64,000 nt of DNA from Nakamurella sp. PAMC28650. Lineage in GTDB: Bacteria > Actinomycetota > Actinomycetes > Mycobacteriales > Nakamurellaceae. Location of the stretch: contig NZ_CP060298.1 in the NCBI RefSeq assembly GCF_014303395.1, forward strand, positions 1,860,001 through 1,924,000, in the 5' to 3' direction. Positions 24,280-33,119 of the stretch are shown piece after piece. The position numbers were made by a program, and so were the translations under genes. The notes under the pieces were generated by a model. It was given only the letters and a program-made list of their open reading frames with translations. It had not been told where the DNA came from and searched no databases. Each line of letters opens with the position of its first letter. Within the stretch, counting starts at the first letter, position 1.

Positions 24280-26037
24280 CTAACCCTCGCCCGCCAGCAC
24301 CCTGTCGACCGGCAGCCAGGAAACCCCCAGCGCCACCGCGACGTGGATCAGAGCGGCGCTGTCTGCTCCGGCGACATCGTTCGTCGACTTGAAGCGGCCG
24401 ATCATGATCTTGGCAATCGTCTCCTCGACCGTCCCCTCGGCGTAGGCCAGCCACCACGGACAGATCTGGTGGTCACGATGGGACCGGCCCAAAATCTGCC
24501 GTCCCTGCAGACCCGAGTATCGAACGTTGTGCATCAAGCCCTCGCGGGCCGCACCGGACGCTTTCCCGGCCGGCCCCAGGGATTCGTTGGCGTGCAGCGA
24601 CAAGGAGGTGGTGGGGGTGAACACCACGACGGGCGATGCCCCCCGCTGGAAATCCAGCCGTTCCTTTTCCAGGTCCCGTCCGGAGCCGGCGCCGCCGTAC
24701 AGGCGGGCCACCCCCACCCCGGCGGCCTGGATGGCAGCGGCGATGGGATCGGCGGCGGCGCCGACGAATTCGCACGAGATGACGGCCTGTCGGCCGGCCT
24801 CGACACAGGCCAGGGCCCAGTCGGCGGTGATGCCCACACGTAGGAGCGAAGCCTTCTGGCGGAGTCGTAGCACGGCGGCCCGGCCCCTGGCCGTTCGAGC
24901 GGCCGGATTGCTCCGCAGCGTCACATCGGCGGCCAGATCCGCCAGGGCGTTCTCGAATACCGACCACGCGGTCCGGTAGGCGAGGAGTTCGGAGGGCGAG
25001 AGCGTGACGGGCATCAGATCCAACGGTGCGGGTCCCCAGGACGCCGCCCGATGAATGGCCAACGGCGGGTCGGCGTCGGTGAGCCAGGTCCGGATCCGTG
25101 TGGTGGCCGCCGTCTGCAGAGTCGCACTGGCGGCGGCCGTCTCGTCCCACCCCCATTTGCCGTAGACCCGGCTGACCGGCAGGCCGGCCTCCGCCAGCCT
25201 GGCCCCGAAGTCCTCCCACCGCTGCGTAGGTTCGTCATGGACCTGCGCGAGAAGCGGTGCGAGGTAGGTCAACTCGGCAGGGTGATTGGCCGGGGTCGCC
25301 GTCAGATAGATCACGAAGGGAGCGCGCTCGTGCGCATCCTTGAACCGCGTGATGCGTCGGAATCTCTGCACGCGTTGGGTTTCCACGTTGCGGTACAGAT
25401 GGCATTCGTCGGCGATGACGAGATCCATCGGCCACCGCGGGCGGCCCCTGACGAGCAGGCGCGCGAGTTCGTCGGGTGAACAGATCAGGACCCGCAGGTT
25501 CTGCTCTCCGGCGGCCAGGATGGTTCGCCGCCAGTGCGCGATGGTGACCTGTTTGGGCCGGTCGACCAGTACCAGGACGTTCTTCGCGCCACGTGCGCGG
25601 GCCACTGCGAGCGCGCCGAGCCATGCGGTCAGCGTTTTCCCGGTACCGACGTCGTCGGTGACCAGCACGCCCCTGGCCGGGTGCCCGCCGAATTGACCGG
25701 ACGCCGCATCGGAGATCGCCGCGGCACCGTCGATCTGGATCTGCCGGGGCACCATCCGGGGGCCGTGGATCGCCGTGTCGTCGGACGCCGGAGTCGTCCC
25801 GTTGGCGTCGTCCTCGAGCCACCGCAGCCAGGTGTGCGACGCCGAACGGAAGGGATCGAGTTCGGCCGGCAGTCGGTCGCCGCGGTACAGATGCAGTTTG
25901 CGTGCCGGGTCGTAGGTGGCCCCCGGAGCCCTAGTTCGAAAGGGTACATCGAGGAACCAGAGCCGCTCGCCGGCCCGCGCGAGCAACGGCGCGGGCTTCG
26001 CCTTCCTCCCGGTGCGCTTCGAGGGCGCCGCGCTCAC
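24280..26037 (-). CDS. Superfamily 2 DNA/RNA helicase, SNF2/HepA-like
   Basis: About 585 residues from GTG 26037 (GAGAGCG upstream); earlier in-frame codons exist and the start is uncertain. Helicase motifs in order: VTDDVGTGKTLTAWLGAL (I), VLVLVDRPKQ (Ia), MDLVIADECHLYRN (II, DECH), VIYLTATPAN (III), ISCEFVGAAADPI (IV region), VVVFTPTTSLSLHAN (V region) and QILGRSHRDHQICPWWLAYAEGTVEETI (VI; the Arg pair is spaced as in GRxHR). The upstream RQIQIDGAAAISDA acts as a Q-motif. No nuclease or methylase is fused or adjacent, so it is not an obvious restriction system. Role unknown; remodelling or repair is possible. Confidence 0.8.
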   Translation of the reverse strand: MSAAPSKRTGRKAKPAPLLARAGERLWFLDVPFRTRAPGATYDPARKLHLYRGDRLPAELDPFRSASHTWLRWLEDDANGTTPASDDTAIHGPRMVPRQIQIDGAAAISDAASGQFGGHPARGVLVTDDVGTGKTLTAWLGALAVARARGAKNVLVLVDRPKQVTIAHWRRTILAAGEQNLRVLICSPDELARLLVRGRPRWPMDLVIADECHLYRNVETQRVQRFRRITRFKDAHERAPFVIYLTATPANHPAELTYLAPLLAQVHDEPTQRWEDFGARLAEAGLPVSRVYGKWGWDETAAASATLQTAATTRIRTWLTDADPPLAIHRAASWGPAPLDLMPVTLSPSELLAYRTAWSVFENALADLAADVTLRSNPAARTARGRAAVLRLRQKASLLRVGITADWALACVEAGRQAVISCEFVGAAADPIAAAIQAAGVGVARLYGGAGSGRDLEKERLDFQRGASPVVVFTPTTSLSLHANESLGPAGKASGAAREGLMHNVRYSGLQGRQILGRSHRDHQICPWWLAYAEGTVEETIAKIMIGRFKSTNDVAGADSAALIHVAVALGVSWLPVDRVLAGEG

Positions 26038-26336
26038 AGCGCCGCTCTCACGATGTGCCGCCCGCGATGCGGCACCAACGGTGCGGGCTGCCCGGACGGG
26101 GATTGCTGTAGGGCATGGGCCCAGGCTAAGGCGTCCGCGCGGCCGGATCGGAGCGGCCCGCCGCCTGGACGGGCGCGGCGCACACCCGGGAAATCGGATC
26201 CGACCAAACGGTGAATTTACGCAATTCGACGGGCGAACGGGCATAGTGAACAGAGCACCGGCCTTACGGGCGAAGGTCGCGTCATCGCGGTCGCGGGGTG
26301 ACGTGTAGTGCGAGCAGGTGGGACGGAAGGGATGGC

Positions 26337-27263
26337 ATGGATTCAGGAGCACCGACGGTCGCCCGGCCCGCCGACGATGCCAGAGGCGTCCCGATCGCCG
26401 AGGTCTCGGTCATCCTCGGGGTCCCGATGCCCACCCTGCGGTCCTGGGAGCTGCGCTACGGCATCCCCACGTTGACCAGGGGTTCGGGTCGGCATCGCCG
26501 CTACCTCCCGGTGGAGGTCCACGCGCTCCGTCTGATGCGTGACGAGATCGCCCGGGGTCAACAGGCCAGCCTCGCCGCCCAGTCGGTTCGTGAGGTGTTG
26601 GGCATCGACGGCGTGGCCGGAGCCCTGATCCACCGGATCCTGGCGGCCTCCGAACGTCTGGATGCGGCGGCGATCCGCGTCCTGCTGGACGAGGCGAGCC
26701 GCACACTCGGCCTGATGTCCTGCGTCGACGACGTGGTGATGCCCTCGATGCGGCAGATCGGCGTGTGGTGGACCGTCGGCCAGTGCGACTTCGACCAGGA
26801 ACGGTTGACCACAGAGGCCATCCGGGGATGGCTCGATCGCCGCAGCGCCTTCGCGCCCCCTCCGGTCCGTCCCCAGCCGATCCTCCTGGCCTGCGGGCCC
26901 AGTGACCTGCACACCATCGGTCTGGAGGCGATGGCCATGGTGCTCCGAGAGGACGGTTGGGCCTGCCGCGTCCTGGGCGCCCGGACACCGACCCTGACGC
27001 TGGCGGCGGCCACGGTGGCGACCGCCGCACTGGCCGTGGTGGTGGTCTCCCACCTGTCGACGGGACGGATCCGGGCGATTGCATCGATGGATGCCGTCCG
27101 CCATCTGCACGTGCCGGTCTTCTACGCCGGCAACGCCTTCACTGCGACCCGCAGCAGGCGCGGCGTCCCGGGAACCTACCTCGGGTCCCGCATCGGCGGC
27201 GCATGCGAGTTGATCGCGGGCGCCCTCGACGGCGGCCGGGCGAAGGATCTGGTGCTCAGCTGA
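26337..27263 (+). CDS. MerR-type regulator with cobalamin-binding domain
   Basis: 308 residues from ATG 26337 (GGAAGGG upstream). The N-terminal MerR helix-turn-helix (VPIAEVSVILGVPMPTLRSWELRYGIPTLTRGSGRHRRY) is followed by a helical linker bundle and a B12-binding Rossmann domain. The cobalamin-ligand motif DxHxxG is at 190-195 (DLHTIG). The architecture is that of CarH/LitR light sensors, which use adenosylcobalamin. In the four-helix bundle the W-x9-EH capping motif reads W145-x9-E155-R156, so the second capping residue (His in CarH) is changed. A paralogue without the DNA-binding domain follows at 27578. Confidence 0.85.
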   Translation: MDSGAPTVARPADDARGVPIAEVSVILGVPMPTLRSWELRYGIPTLTRGSGRHRRYLPVEVHALRLMRDEIARGQQASLAAQSVREVLGIDGVAGALIHRILAASERLDAAAIRVLLDEASRTLGLMSCVDDVVMPSMRQIGVWWTVGQCDFDQERLTTEAIRGWLDRRSAFAPPPVRPQPILLACGPSDLHTIGLEAMAMVLREDGWACRVLGARTPTLTLAAATVATAALAVVVVSHLSTGRIRAIASMDAVRHLHVPVFYAGNAFTATRSRRGVPGTYLGSRIGGACELIAGALDGGRAKDLVLS

Positions 27264-27577
27264 CGGCAGCATCGCCGCTCGGTGTCACCGGATGATGCAG
27301 TTGATACGAGGACGTGGTCGGGCCATGACCCGCTCGTGAGGGCCCCGAGTGCCGGTCCTGCGCCCGTCGGGATCTTCACAGGTTCCTGTCTCCTGCAGAT
27401 CGATCCGGGGATGAGGCCGGAGATCGATTGCAGCGCAGTCGGTCTGTTCGAGGCCGACAGCAGGGGCCCGGCTCGAACCGTGCCGTCGGCCGGTGTACGG
27501 GGGCGGGCCGTGGTGGGGTCTCCCGACGCCGACGCCGATGGGAACGGCGGGGTCGCGAAACTGTGCAGTTCGGGGTG
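27264..27577. other. 314-bp spacer between the two B12-domain genes
   Basis: No gene is evident. It is long for two paralogues in tandem and may hold a promoter for the second gene and an operator for the MerR protein. I see no clear inverted repeat of MerR type (two 7-9 bp arms spaced by 19-20 bp). Confidence 0.4.
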
Positions 27578-28330
27578 ATGGCGCACAGAACTGTTGTGGC
27601 CAGGCAGGATTTCAGTGGTGGAGAGTTCTGGCGACGAGAGAGTGCACGGTGGCAACTGATGTTGAACCCCCAGGACGAGGCGGAGATCGATCTGCCCGGC
27701 CCGGCGGCCGAGTTCATCATCGGCGTCCTCGATGCCTCGGGTCGACTGGACTCCGCCTCCGTGCGCAGACTGCTCGAAGAGGCCTCTGACGCGATCGGCC
27801 TCGGCGGTTGCATCGATCGCGTGGTGATGCCGGTGATGCGGCAGATCGGCCTCTGGTGGATCGCCGGCTCGTACTCCATCGAGCAGGAGGCGATGACGAC
27901 CGAGGCGATCCGTGCCTGGCTGGACCGCCGCACCGCCTACCTGCCGGCACCGACCCGGCCGAATCACATCCTGCTGGCCTGCGGACCTCATGACCGGCAC
28001 ACCCTCGGCCTCGAGGCCCTGGCCCTGTTGCTGCGGACCGAGGGTTGGTCGTGTCGCCTGCTGGGGGCCCGCATCACGGCCGCCAAGCTGGCGACCGCCG
28101 CGGAGGCGAACGACCCGGCAGCGGTGGTCGTGGTCGCGCACATCGCCGCCGGGCACCGTCGCGCCGTCGCGGCGATGGAGGCCGTCGACCAGTTGGGTTT
28201 CACCCTGTTCTACGCCGGCGGGGCCTTCTCCGATCGGGCGAGCCGTGAAGGGGTACCGGGCCGGTACCTGGGTCGCCAGATCGCGGGCGCCTGCGCGATC
28301 ATCGTCGACACCCTGGACGAAGCAGCCTGA
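27578..28330 (+). CDS. Cobalamin-binding domain protein, paralogue lacking the HTH
   Basis: About 250 residues. It aligns through its length with residues ~90-300 of the upstream MerR protein: LLEEASDAIGLGGCIDRVVMPVMRQIGLWW, EAMTTEAIRAWLDRRTAYLP, ILLACGPHDRHTLGLEALALLLR, FYAGGAFSDRASREGVPGRYLG. The B12 motif DRHTLG is intact (His141). The N-terminus has ~35 unrelated residues instead of the MerR domain. The capping motif reads W94-x9-E104-A105. It may form mixed oligomers with, or titrate cofactor from, the full-length regulator; that is inference. The start at 27578 is the best available, with GGGG upstream. Confidence 0.8.
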   Translation: MAHRTVVARQDFSGGEFWRRESARWQLMLNPQDEAEIDLPGPAAEFIIGVLDASGRLDSASVRRLLEEASDAIGLGGCIDRVVMPVMRQIGLWWIAGSYSIEQEAMTTEAIRAWLDRRTAYLPAPTRPNHILLACGPHDRHTLGLEALALLLRTEGWSCRLLGARITAAKLATAAEANDPAAVVVVAHIAAGHRRAVAAMEAVDQLGFTLFYAGGAFSDRASREGVPGRYLGRQIAGACAIIVDTLDEAA

Positions 28331-28428
28331 GACCGGTCGGGGCAGAGCTGCTCGCCGTGCGGCCTCCGCCGGCACAGTCGACTCGAGACGCAGCTGTCCG
28401 GCCTGCGCCGGCACCGTCGATCACCTGA

Positions 28429-29535
28429 TCAGTGCGGGCGGAAAGAGGCGTCTTTCTCGGCAGTAGGGGCGGTGATGACCGGCACAGCTTCCAGGGGATG
28501 ACCGATCCGGACGTGCCGGGGACCGTGCGGGTCGTCGCAGTCGGGTCCGGCGGACGCCGTCCCGGGTTCGACCTCTCCGGTGTCCGAGTGGTCCACCTGC
28601 AACGTGGTGTGACTGATTCGGTAGGTGCCTCGCAACAGTCGCTCCAGATCGCGCCGGACGGCGTGGCAGTCCCCGGTCGGATCCACCAGCACGTGGGCTG
28701 ACAGAGCCGGCATGCCCGAGGTGACGTCCCAGATGTGCAGATCGTGCACCTCGGCCACGCCGGCCAGATCGGCCATGGCCGGCCCGATCATGCCGGGGTC
28801 GAGATCGGCGGGGGCGGCTTCCAGGAAGATCCGGCCGGACTCTCGGACGAGGCCGTAGCCGGCCCGGAACATCAGCGCGGCCACGACCAGGGCGGCGATC
28901 GAGTCGGCGCGGGTGAAGCCGGTCAACAGCACGACCAGCCCGGCGGAAGCCGTCGCGATGAAGGCGTACAGGTCGTTGAGGATGTGCTGGAAGGCGCCCT
29001 CGATGTTGAGGCTCGTCCGGTTGGCCTTGCTGATCAGCCACGCGGCGAGGACGTTGACGGCGATCCCCAGCAGCGCTGTGACCAGCACGAGCAGGCCGTC
29101 GACGTCGGGCGGATCGAACAGCCGTCGGACGGCTTCGTAGGTGAACCAGACGGCCAGCAGCAGCAGGGTCAATCCGTTGGCCTGCGCGGACAGGATCTCG
29201 GCCCGCTTGAATCCGTATGTCCACCGGCCACGGGCCGGCCGTGCGGCCAGGCGCATGGCGATCAGCGCCAGCGCGATGGAAATGGCGTCGGTGAGCATGT
29301 GCCCGGCGTCGGAGATCAGGGCGATCGAGCCCGCCAGGAGCCCCACGACGACCTCGCACATCATGAACGCGACGATCAGTACCAGTGCGCCGCTCAGGTA
29401 CCGACGGTCTGCGTCCGCCACCGCCCCGTGGCTGTGCCCGGAGCCTCCGTGACCGTGCCCCGGGCCTCCGCGGTGGTCGTGCCCCGAGCCCCCGCGGTGG
29501 TCGGGATCGCCGTGCTGGTGATCGCGTTCGCTCAC
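28429..29535 (-). CDS. Cation diffusion facilitator (zinc/cobalt efflux)
   Basis: About 368 residues from GTG 29535. Six transmembrane segments. The two metal-site motifs are ISDAGHMLTD (HxxxD, TM2) and FQHILNDLYAF (HxxxD, TM5). The N-terminus is a His-rich metal-binding tract (GHDHRGGPGHGHGGSGHSHG). The C-terminal cytoplasmic domain has VHDLHIWDVTSGMPALSAHV, typical of CzcD/ZitB. The GTG overlaps the stop of the ArsR gene (GTGA), so metal sensor and exporter are one operon. Confidence 0.93.
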   Translation of the reverse strand: MSERDHQHGDPDHRGGSGHDHRGGPGHGHGGSGHSHGAVADADRRYLSGALVLIVAFMMCEVVVGLLAGSIALISDAGHMLTDAISIALALIAMRLAARPARGRWTYGFKRAEILSAQANGLTLLLLAVWFTYEAVRRLFDPPDVDGLLVLVTALLGIAVNVLAAWLISKANRTSLNIEGAFQHILNDLYAFIATASAGLVVLLTGFTRADSIAALVVAALMFRAGYGLVRESGRIFLEAAPADLDPGMIGPAMADLAGVAEVHDLHIWDVTSGMPALSAHVLVDPTGDCHAVRRDLERLLRGTYRISHTTLQVDHSDTGEVEPGTASAGPDCDDPHGPRHVRIGHPLEAVPVITAPTAEKDASFRPH

Positions 29536-29888
29536 GGTGCGCTCGCAGGGGCCCGGTGCGGAACGTCCACCGACAGGTGCAGGGCCGCGATGTGTTGCGG
29601 GTCGCCGGTAGGTACCACGTCCATCAGGTCGGTCAGTGCGTGCGCCAAACGCGGATCGGCCAACTCGTAACGCGTGCGCCGACCTTCGGGGATGGCCACC
29701 ACCAGCCCGCATCCACGCAGGCAGGTGAGGTGGTTCGACAGGCTCTGGCGGCTGACGCCGAGCAGTTCGGCCAGATCGGAGGGGTAGGCAGGGTCTTCGC
29801 GCAGGGCCAGCAGGATGCGCGCCCTGGTCGGGTCCGAGAGGGCGTGCCCGAACCGGGCCAGCACCGCGCCGGAGGTCATCGTCTGCAT
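29532..29888 (-). CDS. ArsR/SmtB family metal sensor
   Basis: 118 residues. The winged helix reads LSDPTRARILLALREDPAYPSDLAELLGVSRQSLSNHLTCLRGCGLVVAIPEGRRTRYEL. The two Cys in LTCLRGCG and a C-terminal His set (GDPQHIAALHLSVDVPHRAP) could form the metal site, recalling actinobacterial Ni/Co sensors such as KmtR/NmtR. Cotranscribed with and overlapping the CDF exporter, so it likely represses the pair until a divalent metal binds. The upstream gap is short and AT-richer (GAACGTTACACTGAATGCTG), a plausible operator/promoter. Confidence 0.92.
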   Translation of the reverse strand: MQTMTSGAVLARFGHALSDPTRARILLALREDPAYPSDLAELLGVSRQSLSNHLTCLRGCGLVVAIPEGRRTRYELADPRLAHALTDLMDVVPTGDPQHIAALHLSVDVPHRAPASAP

Positions 29889-30072
29889 GAACAGAACGTT
29901 ACACTGAATGCTGTATCAACGTGCAGATGTCGTCAGGTCCGGTGCGAATCCCACGACGCTGCCGAGGACGACGGACCGGTGGGCTGCCACACTCGGAGCA
30001 CGAGGACGCCGGCCGGCGTCCTTGCCGCCGGCCGTCGGTGTCGGCACGCCGGCGCGAGCAAGGAGACCCGAA

Positions 30073-30384
30073 ATGCCTACCAAGATCACCGTCATCTACG
30101 ACAACCCCAACGACGCCGCAGCTTTCGAGGCCGGATACGCCGAGGGTCAGGTGGCGCTGGCGAAGGCTCTTCCCGGCCTGGTCTCCTTCGAGAGCTCCAA
30201 GGTGTGGCCGAAGGAGGACGGCAGTCCGACCCCGGCCTACCGGATGATCGACCTGTATTTCCCGGCCTACGACACGGCCGGCGCCGCCGTCTCGACGGCG
30301 GAGGCCGCAGCACTGTTCCCGAGCATCTTCGGTCTGGCCACCGGCGGTGTGCCTATCCTGTTCTCGGACGTCGAGGAGTCCTGA
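30073..30384 (+). CDS. EthD-like small dimeric alpha+beta protein
   Basis: 103 residues with an AGGAGA ribosome site. The opening PTKITVIYDNPNDAAAFEAGYAEGQVALAKALPGL matches the EthD/ABM-like ferredoxin fold, in which small proteins dimerise as barrels; EthD itself is needed for ETBE degradation but its relatives are mostly uncharacterised. The rest (SSKVWPKEDGSPTPAYRMIDLYFPAYDTAGAAV) fits. Single gene, no obvious partner. Confidence 0.75.
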   Translation: MPTKITVIYDNPNDAAAFEAGYAEGQVALAKALPGLVSFESSKVWPKEDGSPTPAYRMIDLYFPAYDTAGAAVSTAEAAALFPSIFGLATGGVPILFSDVEES

Positions 30385-30447
30385 GCGGCGCCCTCCGATC
30401 TGCGGCGTGGTCCGCACGGACCGCCCGGCTGAGAGATACTGCTGTAC

Positions 30448-31794
30448 ATGGGGAAGATGACCTTGGACCTGGATGACAGGTCCGCTCGGCTGATCCATGG
30501 CACCGATGTCTGGACGGAGATGGCAGACCTGCTGTCCGCCTACAGCGACATCCAGGCTGCCATCACCCACGTCGGGGCCGATGCCGATCAGTTCCTCCCG
30601 CTCCGTGGACCGGCCTGCATCGTCGTCAACGCGGGGCCGGAGGCGATGCAGGACGGCTCCACCGATCCCGAGGTCCTGCTGGGGTGGAGCCGGCGAGGCG
30701 TCCGGGTCTACTCCCTGCCGAGTCTGCAGGCGACCGTCATCCTGGCCCAGGGGAGTCGTTCCTTCGTCATGGTCGGTTCGGCGATCGCGGCCAGGGCCTC
30801 GTTCGGCCGACTCGGGCAGGCGGTCCTGGTCGCCGACGAGCCGGAGACGGTCGAAGAGGTCCGCCTGGCGATCGGCGAGTGGAAGCAGCAGGCCGGCGAG
30901 CCACTGACCGACGACTGGCTCCAGGCTGCGGTCGACCGCTACCGGCCCACCCCACCCCGCCCGGCCGACCGCATCGTGGAGCACCTGCCGGACCGACGGT
31001 CGGCACGACCGGCGGGACATCGACCCGTCGGGGTCGACCACGCACCCAGCACTTCAGCACAGCCCGCAGCAGCGCTCGAATCTAGAGGGACGGATCCCGC
31101 CTTGACCCCAGCCGCAGTGACCGAATCCGGTACCACCGAAAACCCGGTCGGAAGGCCGGCGAGCGCGCCGGACGCCGCCGTGCCGCCCATCCCGCCGACC
31201 GCACCGGCGGTCGTGGCACCGGCGGTCGCAGCGGCACCGGAACCGTCGAACGGGGCCGGCGAGGATGACGACGAACTGGGGGAGATCGGGCCCGTCGTCT
31301 GGCCCAAGCCGAAATACATCTACCTGGCTCCGTTGAGCCGGGAGGGCCGGGCGTCCGTCTCGGCGCTGGAACGCCTGCGGCACCTGCGGGGCGAACATCG
31401 GGTGCGCAGCGAGCACGACGGCTCGCCGGTGCTCGAGGTGGAGATGTTCTGGCGCGACGAACCGGCCAAGACCCCCTCGAAGCCGAGTGTGTCCTACCGC
31501 GAGGGCTGGCACGTGGTGCCGATCCAGATGATGGGTACCGTCCGGCCGACGACCACGTCCCAGCTGACGGCTCCCGGCCGGGTTCTGCAGTCCTACACCG
31601 ACTATTCCGCCCATCCGGCCCGTACGTACTACTACCTGCTGACCCACACGGCCGGCCGATCGATGACGTTCCGGGTGCTGCGGGACATGCTCGCCGGGCT
31701 CGGCGAGCGGGCCTCGTTCGACCACGCCTACATGATGCAGCACAAGGTGGATGCCATCCTCGAACTCTGGCCGGAGATCACCTACGCGGACTGA
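30448..31794 (+). CDS. Large hypothetical protein with degenerate PLD-like N-terminal domain
   Basis: 448 residues. The N-terminal ~155 residues follow the order of a phospholipase D-like fold (AITHVGADADQF, ACIVVNAGPEAMQDGSTDPEVLLGWSRRGVRVYSLPSLQATVILA, SFVMVGSAIAARASF). The catalytic HxK is replaced by QAT, so it should not be active. Residues ~160-270 are Pro/Ala-rich linker. The C-terminal ~170 residues (PKPKYIYLAPLSREGRASVSALERLRHLRGE...MTFRVLRDMLAGLGERASFDHAYMMQHKVDAILELWP) are well ordered but of unknown family. Stands alone. Confidence 0.6.
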   Translation: MGKMTLDLDDRSARLIHGTDVWTEMADLLSAYSDIQAAITHVGADADQFLPLRGPACIVVNAGPEAMQDGSTDPEVLLGWSRRGVRVYSLPSLQATVILAQGSRSFVMVGSAIAARASFGRLGQAVLVADEPETVEEVRLAIGEWKQQAGEPLTDDWLQAAVDRYRPTPPRPADRIVEHLPDRRSARPAGHRPVGVDHAPSTSAQPAAALESRGTDPALTPAAVTESGTTENPVGRPASAPDAAVPPIPPTAPAVVAPAVAAAPEPSNGAGEDDDELGEIGPVVWPKPKYIYLAPLSREGRASVSALERLRHLRGEHRVRSEHDGSPVLEVEMFWRDEPAKTPSKPSVSYREGWHVVPIQMMGTVRPTTTSQLTAPGRVLQSYTDYSAHPARTYYYLLTHTAGRSMTFRVLRDMLAGLGERASFDHAYMMQHKVDAILELWPEITYAD

Positions 31795-31948
31795 CCGTCG
31801 ATCGGCCTCTGGGGCCGAGGGGTCCACGGGTGCGCGGGACTCGAGGTGTACAGGTGCAGGGCTGCACAGGTGTGTTTCCCGGCGCAGACTGGGCACTCCA
31901 CAGGTCGACCGACCGGCGGCGCATCGGAGCAGATGGCGAGGCGGAGCA

Positions 31949-33073
31949 ATGGCAGCGCACGGACTGCGGCGCGGTCTGACCGGGATGATCACGGCGATGG
32001 CCCTGCTCGCCGGTGCCACGACCACCCTGACCGTGACCGTGGTGACGCCGGCTGCGGCCGAGACGCCTGCTGCGGCCGAGATTGCGGCTGCGACGGCGGC
32101 TGCGAGGGCGGCGGCCCCTGGTCCCGTGCCCGTCGACGCCGGGCAGCTGATCACCGTCGACGCCCCCACGTCCAGCTCCACCACCGCGACGCTGACGGGG
32201 TGGTCGCGCGGCAGCGATGGCGTCTGGCGGGTGGCGATCGGCCCGGTCAGCGCCCACGTCGGCGCGGAGGGCATCGGCACGGCGTCGGAGGGCAGCGGTC
32301 GCACACCGGCCGGTACGTTCGCGCTGACCCAGGCCTTCGGCAGGCTGCCCGACCCTGGAACGCGGTTGCCCTACTTCCAGAGCGGCCCTTCCGACTGGTG
32401 GGACGAGAACCCGTCGTCACCCACCTACAACCTGCCCGTGCGCCGGGCGAGCAGCCCCGGCGGCGACAGCGAGAACCTCTACTACTCGGGGAGCGTCTAC
32501 GACTATGCCGTGAACATGGACTACAACGGGGCCCGCGTGCCCGGCGCCGGGTCGGCCTTCTTCCTCCACGTCACCGACGGTCAGCCGACCGCAGGTTGCG
32601 TGTCGGTGCCGGAGGCGACGATGGTATCGATCCTGAAGTGGCTCGATCCGACCAGACATCCGTTCGTCAATACCAGGGTCGGCGCGGCCTGGAAGCCGCC
32701 CGTACCGGCCGCGCTGGTCGGCCGGGTCGATGTGGAGGCCGCCATCGGGGGCCGGCAGGCGGTGATCTCCGGATGGGCCCTGAACCTGTCGGACCCCGGG
32801 ACCGCAGTGCAGATCACGGTGGGCGTCACAGGCCCCGGCGGGATGCAGGACAGCCACGACACCACCAGGTTCGCCCGCCCTGACGTCGTCAGATCCCACC
32901 CGGGTGCGCTCCGGACGAGCGGCTTCGATTTGATCGTCACGAGCACGGTGGGGACGAAACTGGTCTGCGTCTACGAGGTGGCGGTTCCCACCGGGCAGAC
33001 CCGGCTGATGGCGTGCCGACGGGTCACCTTCACGGCGCGGAGCACCCCCCGGGGCATCAGCATCCCATGGTGA
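31949..33073 (+). CDS. Secreted L,D-transpeptidase family protein
   Basis: About 374 residues. The N-terminus (RRGLTGMITAMALLAGATTTLTVTVVTPAAA) is a signal peptide. The YkuD-like catalytic region has FFLHVTDGQPTAGCVSVPEATM, with His207 and Cys217 as catalytic residues; substrate-loop features (RTPAGTFALTQAFG, RLPYFQSGPSDWWDENP, NLYYSGSVYDYAVNMDYN) match the L,D-transpeptidase superfamily. These crosslink peptidoglycan or attach proteins to it. The C-terminal ~130 residues form an extra Ig-like or carbohydrate-binding-like domain (VGRVDVEAAIGGRQAVISGWALN). The usual HGC is AGC here, a common variant. Confidence 0.82.
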   Translation: MAAHGLRRGLTGMITAMALLAGATTTLTVTVVTPAAAETPAAAEIAAATAAARAAAPGPVPVDAGQLITVDAPTSSSTTATLTGWSRGSDGVWRVAIGPVSAHVGAEGIGTASEGSGRTPAGTFALTQAFGRLPDPGTRLPYFQSGPSDWWDENPSSPTYNLPVRRASSPGGDSENLYYSGSVYDYAVNMDYNGARVPGAGSAFFLHVTDGQPTAGCVSVPEATMVSILKWLDPTRHPFVNTRVGAAWKPPVPAALVGRVDVEAAIGGRQAVISGWALNLSDPGTAVQITVGVTGPGGMQDSHDTTRFARPDVVRSHPGALRTSGFDLIVTSTVGTKLVCVYEVAVPTGQTRLMACRRVTFTARSTPRGISIPW

Positions 33074-33119
33074 GCGGCCCGGTCGGTGCGGTCGCCCGGG
33101 TCGCCGGCCCGCGCGGGCG

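Noticed and set aside
29889-29930. Clear ArsR operator upstream of the metal sensor
   Set aside because: The segment is AT-richer and has short GTT/AAC and ACA/TGT symmetry, but the arms do not form a convincing 12-2-12 palindrome, so it was not listed as a site.
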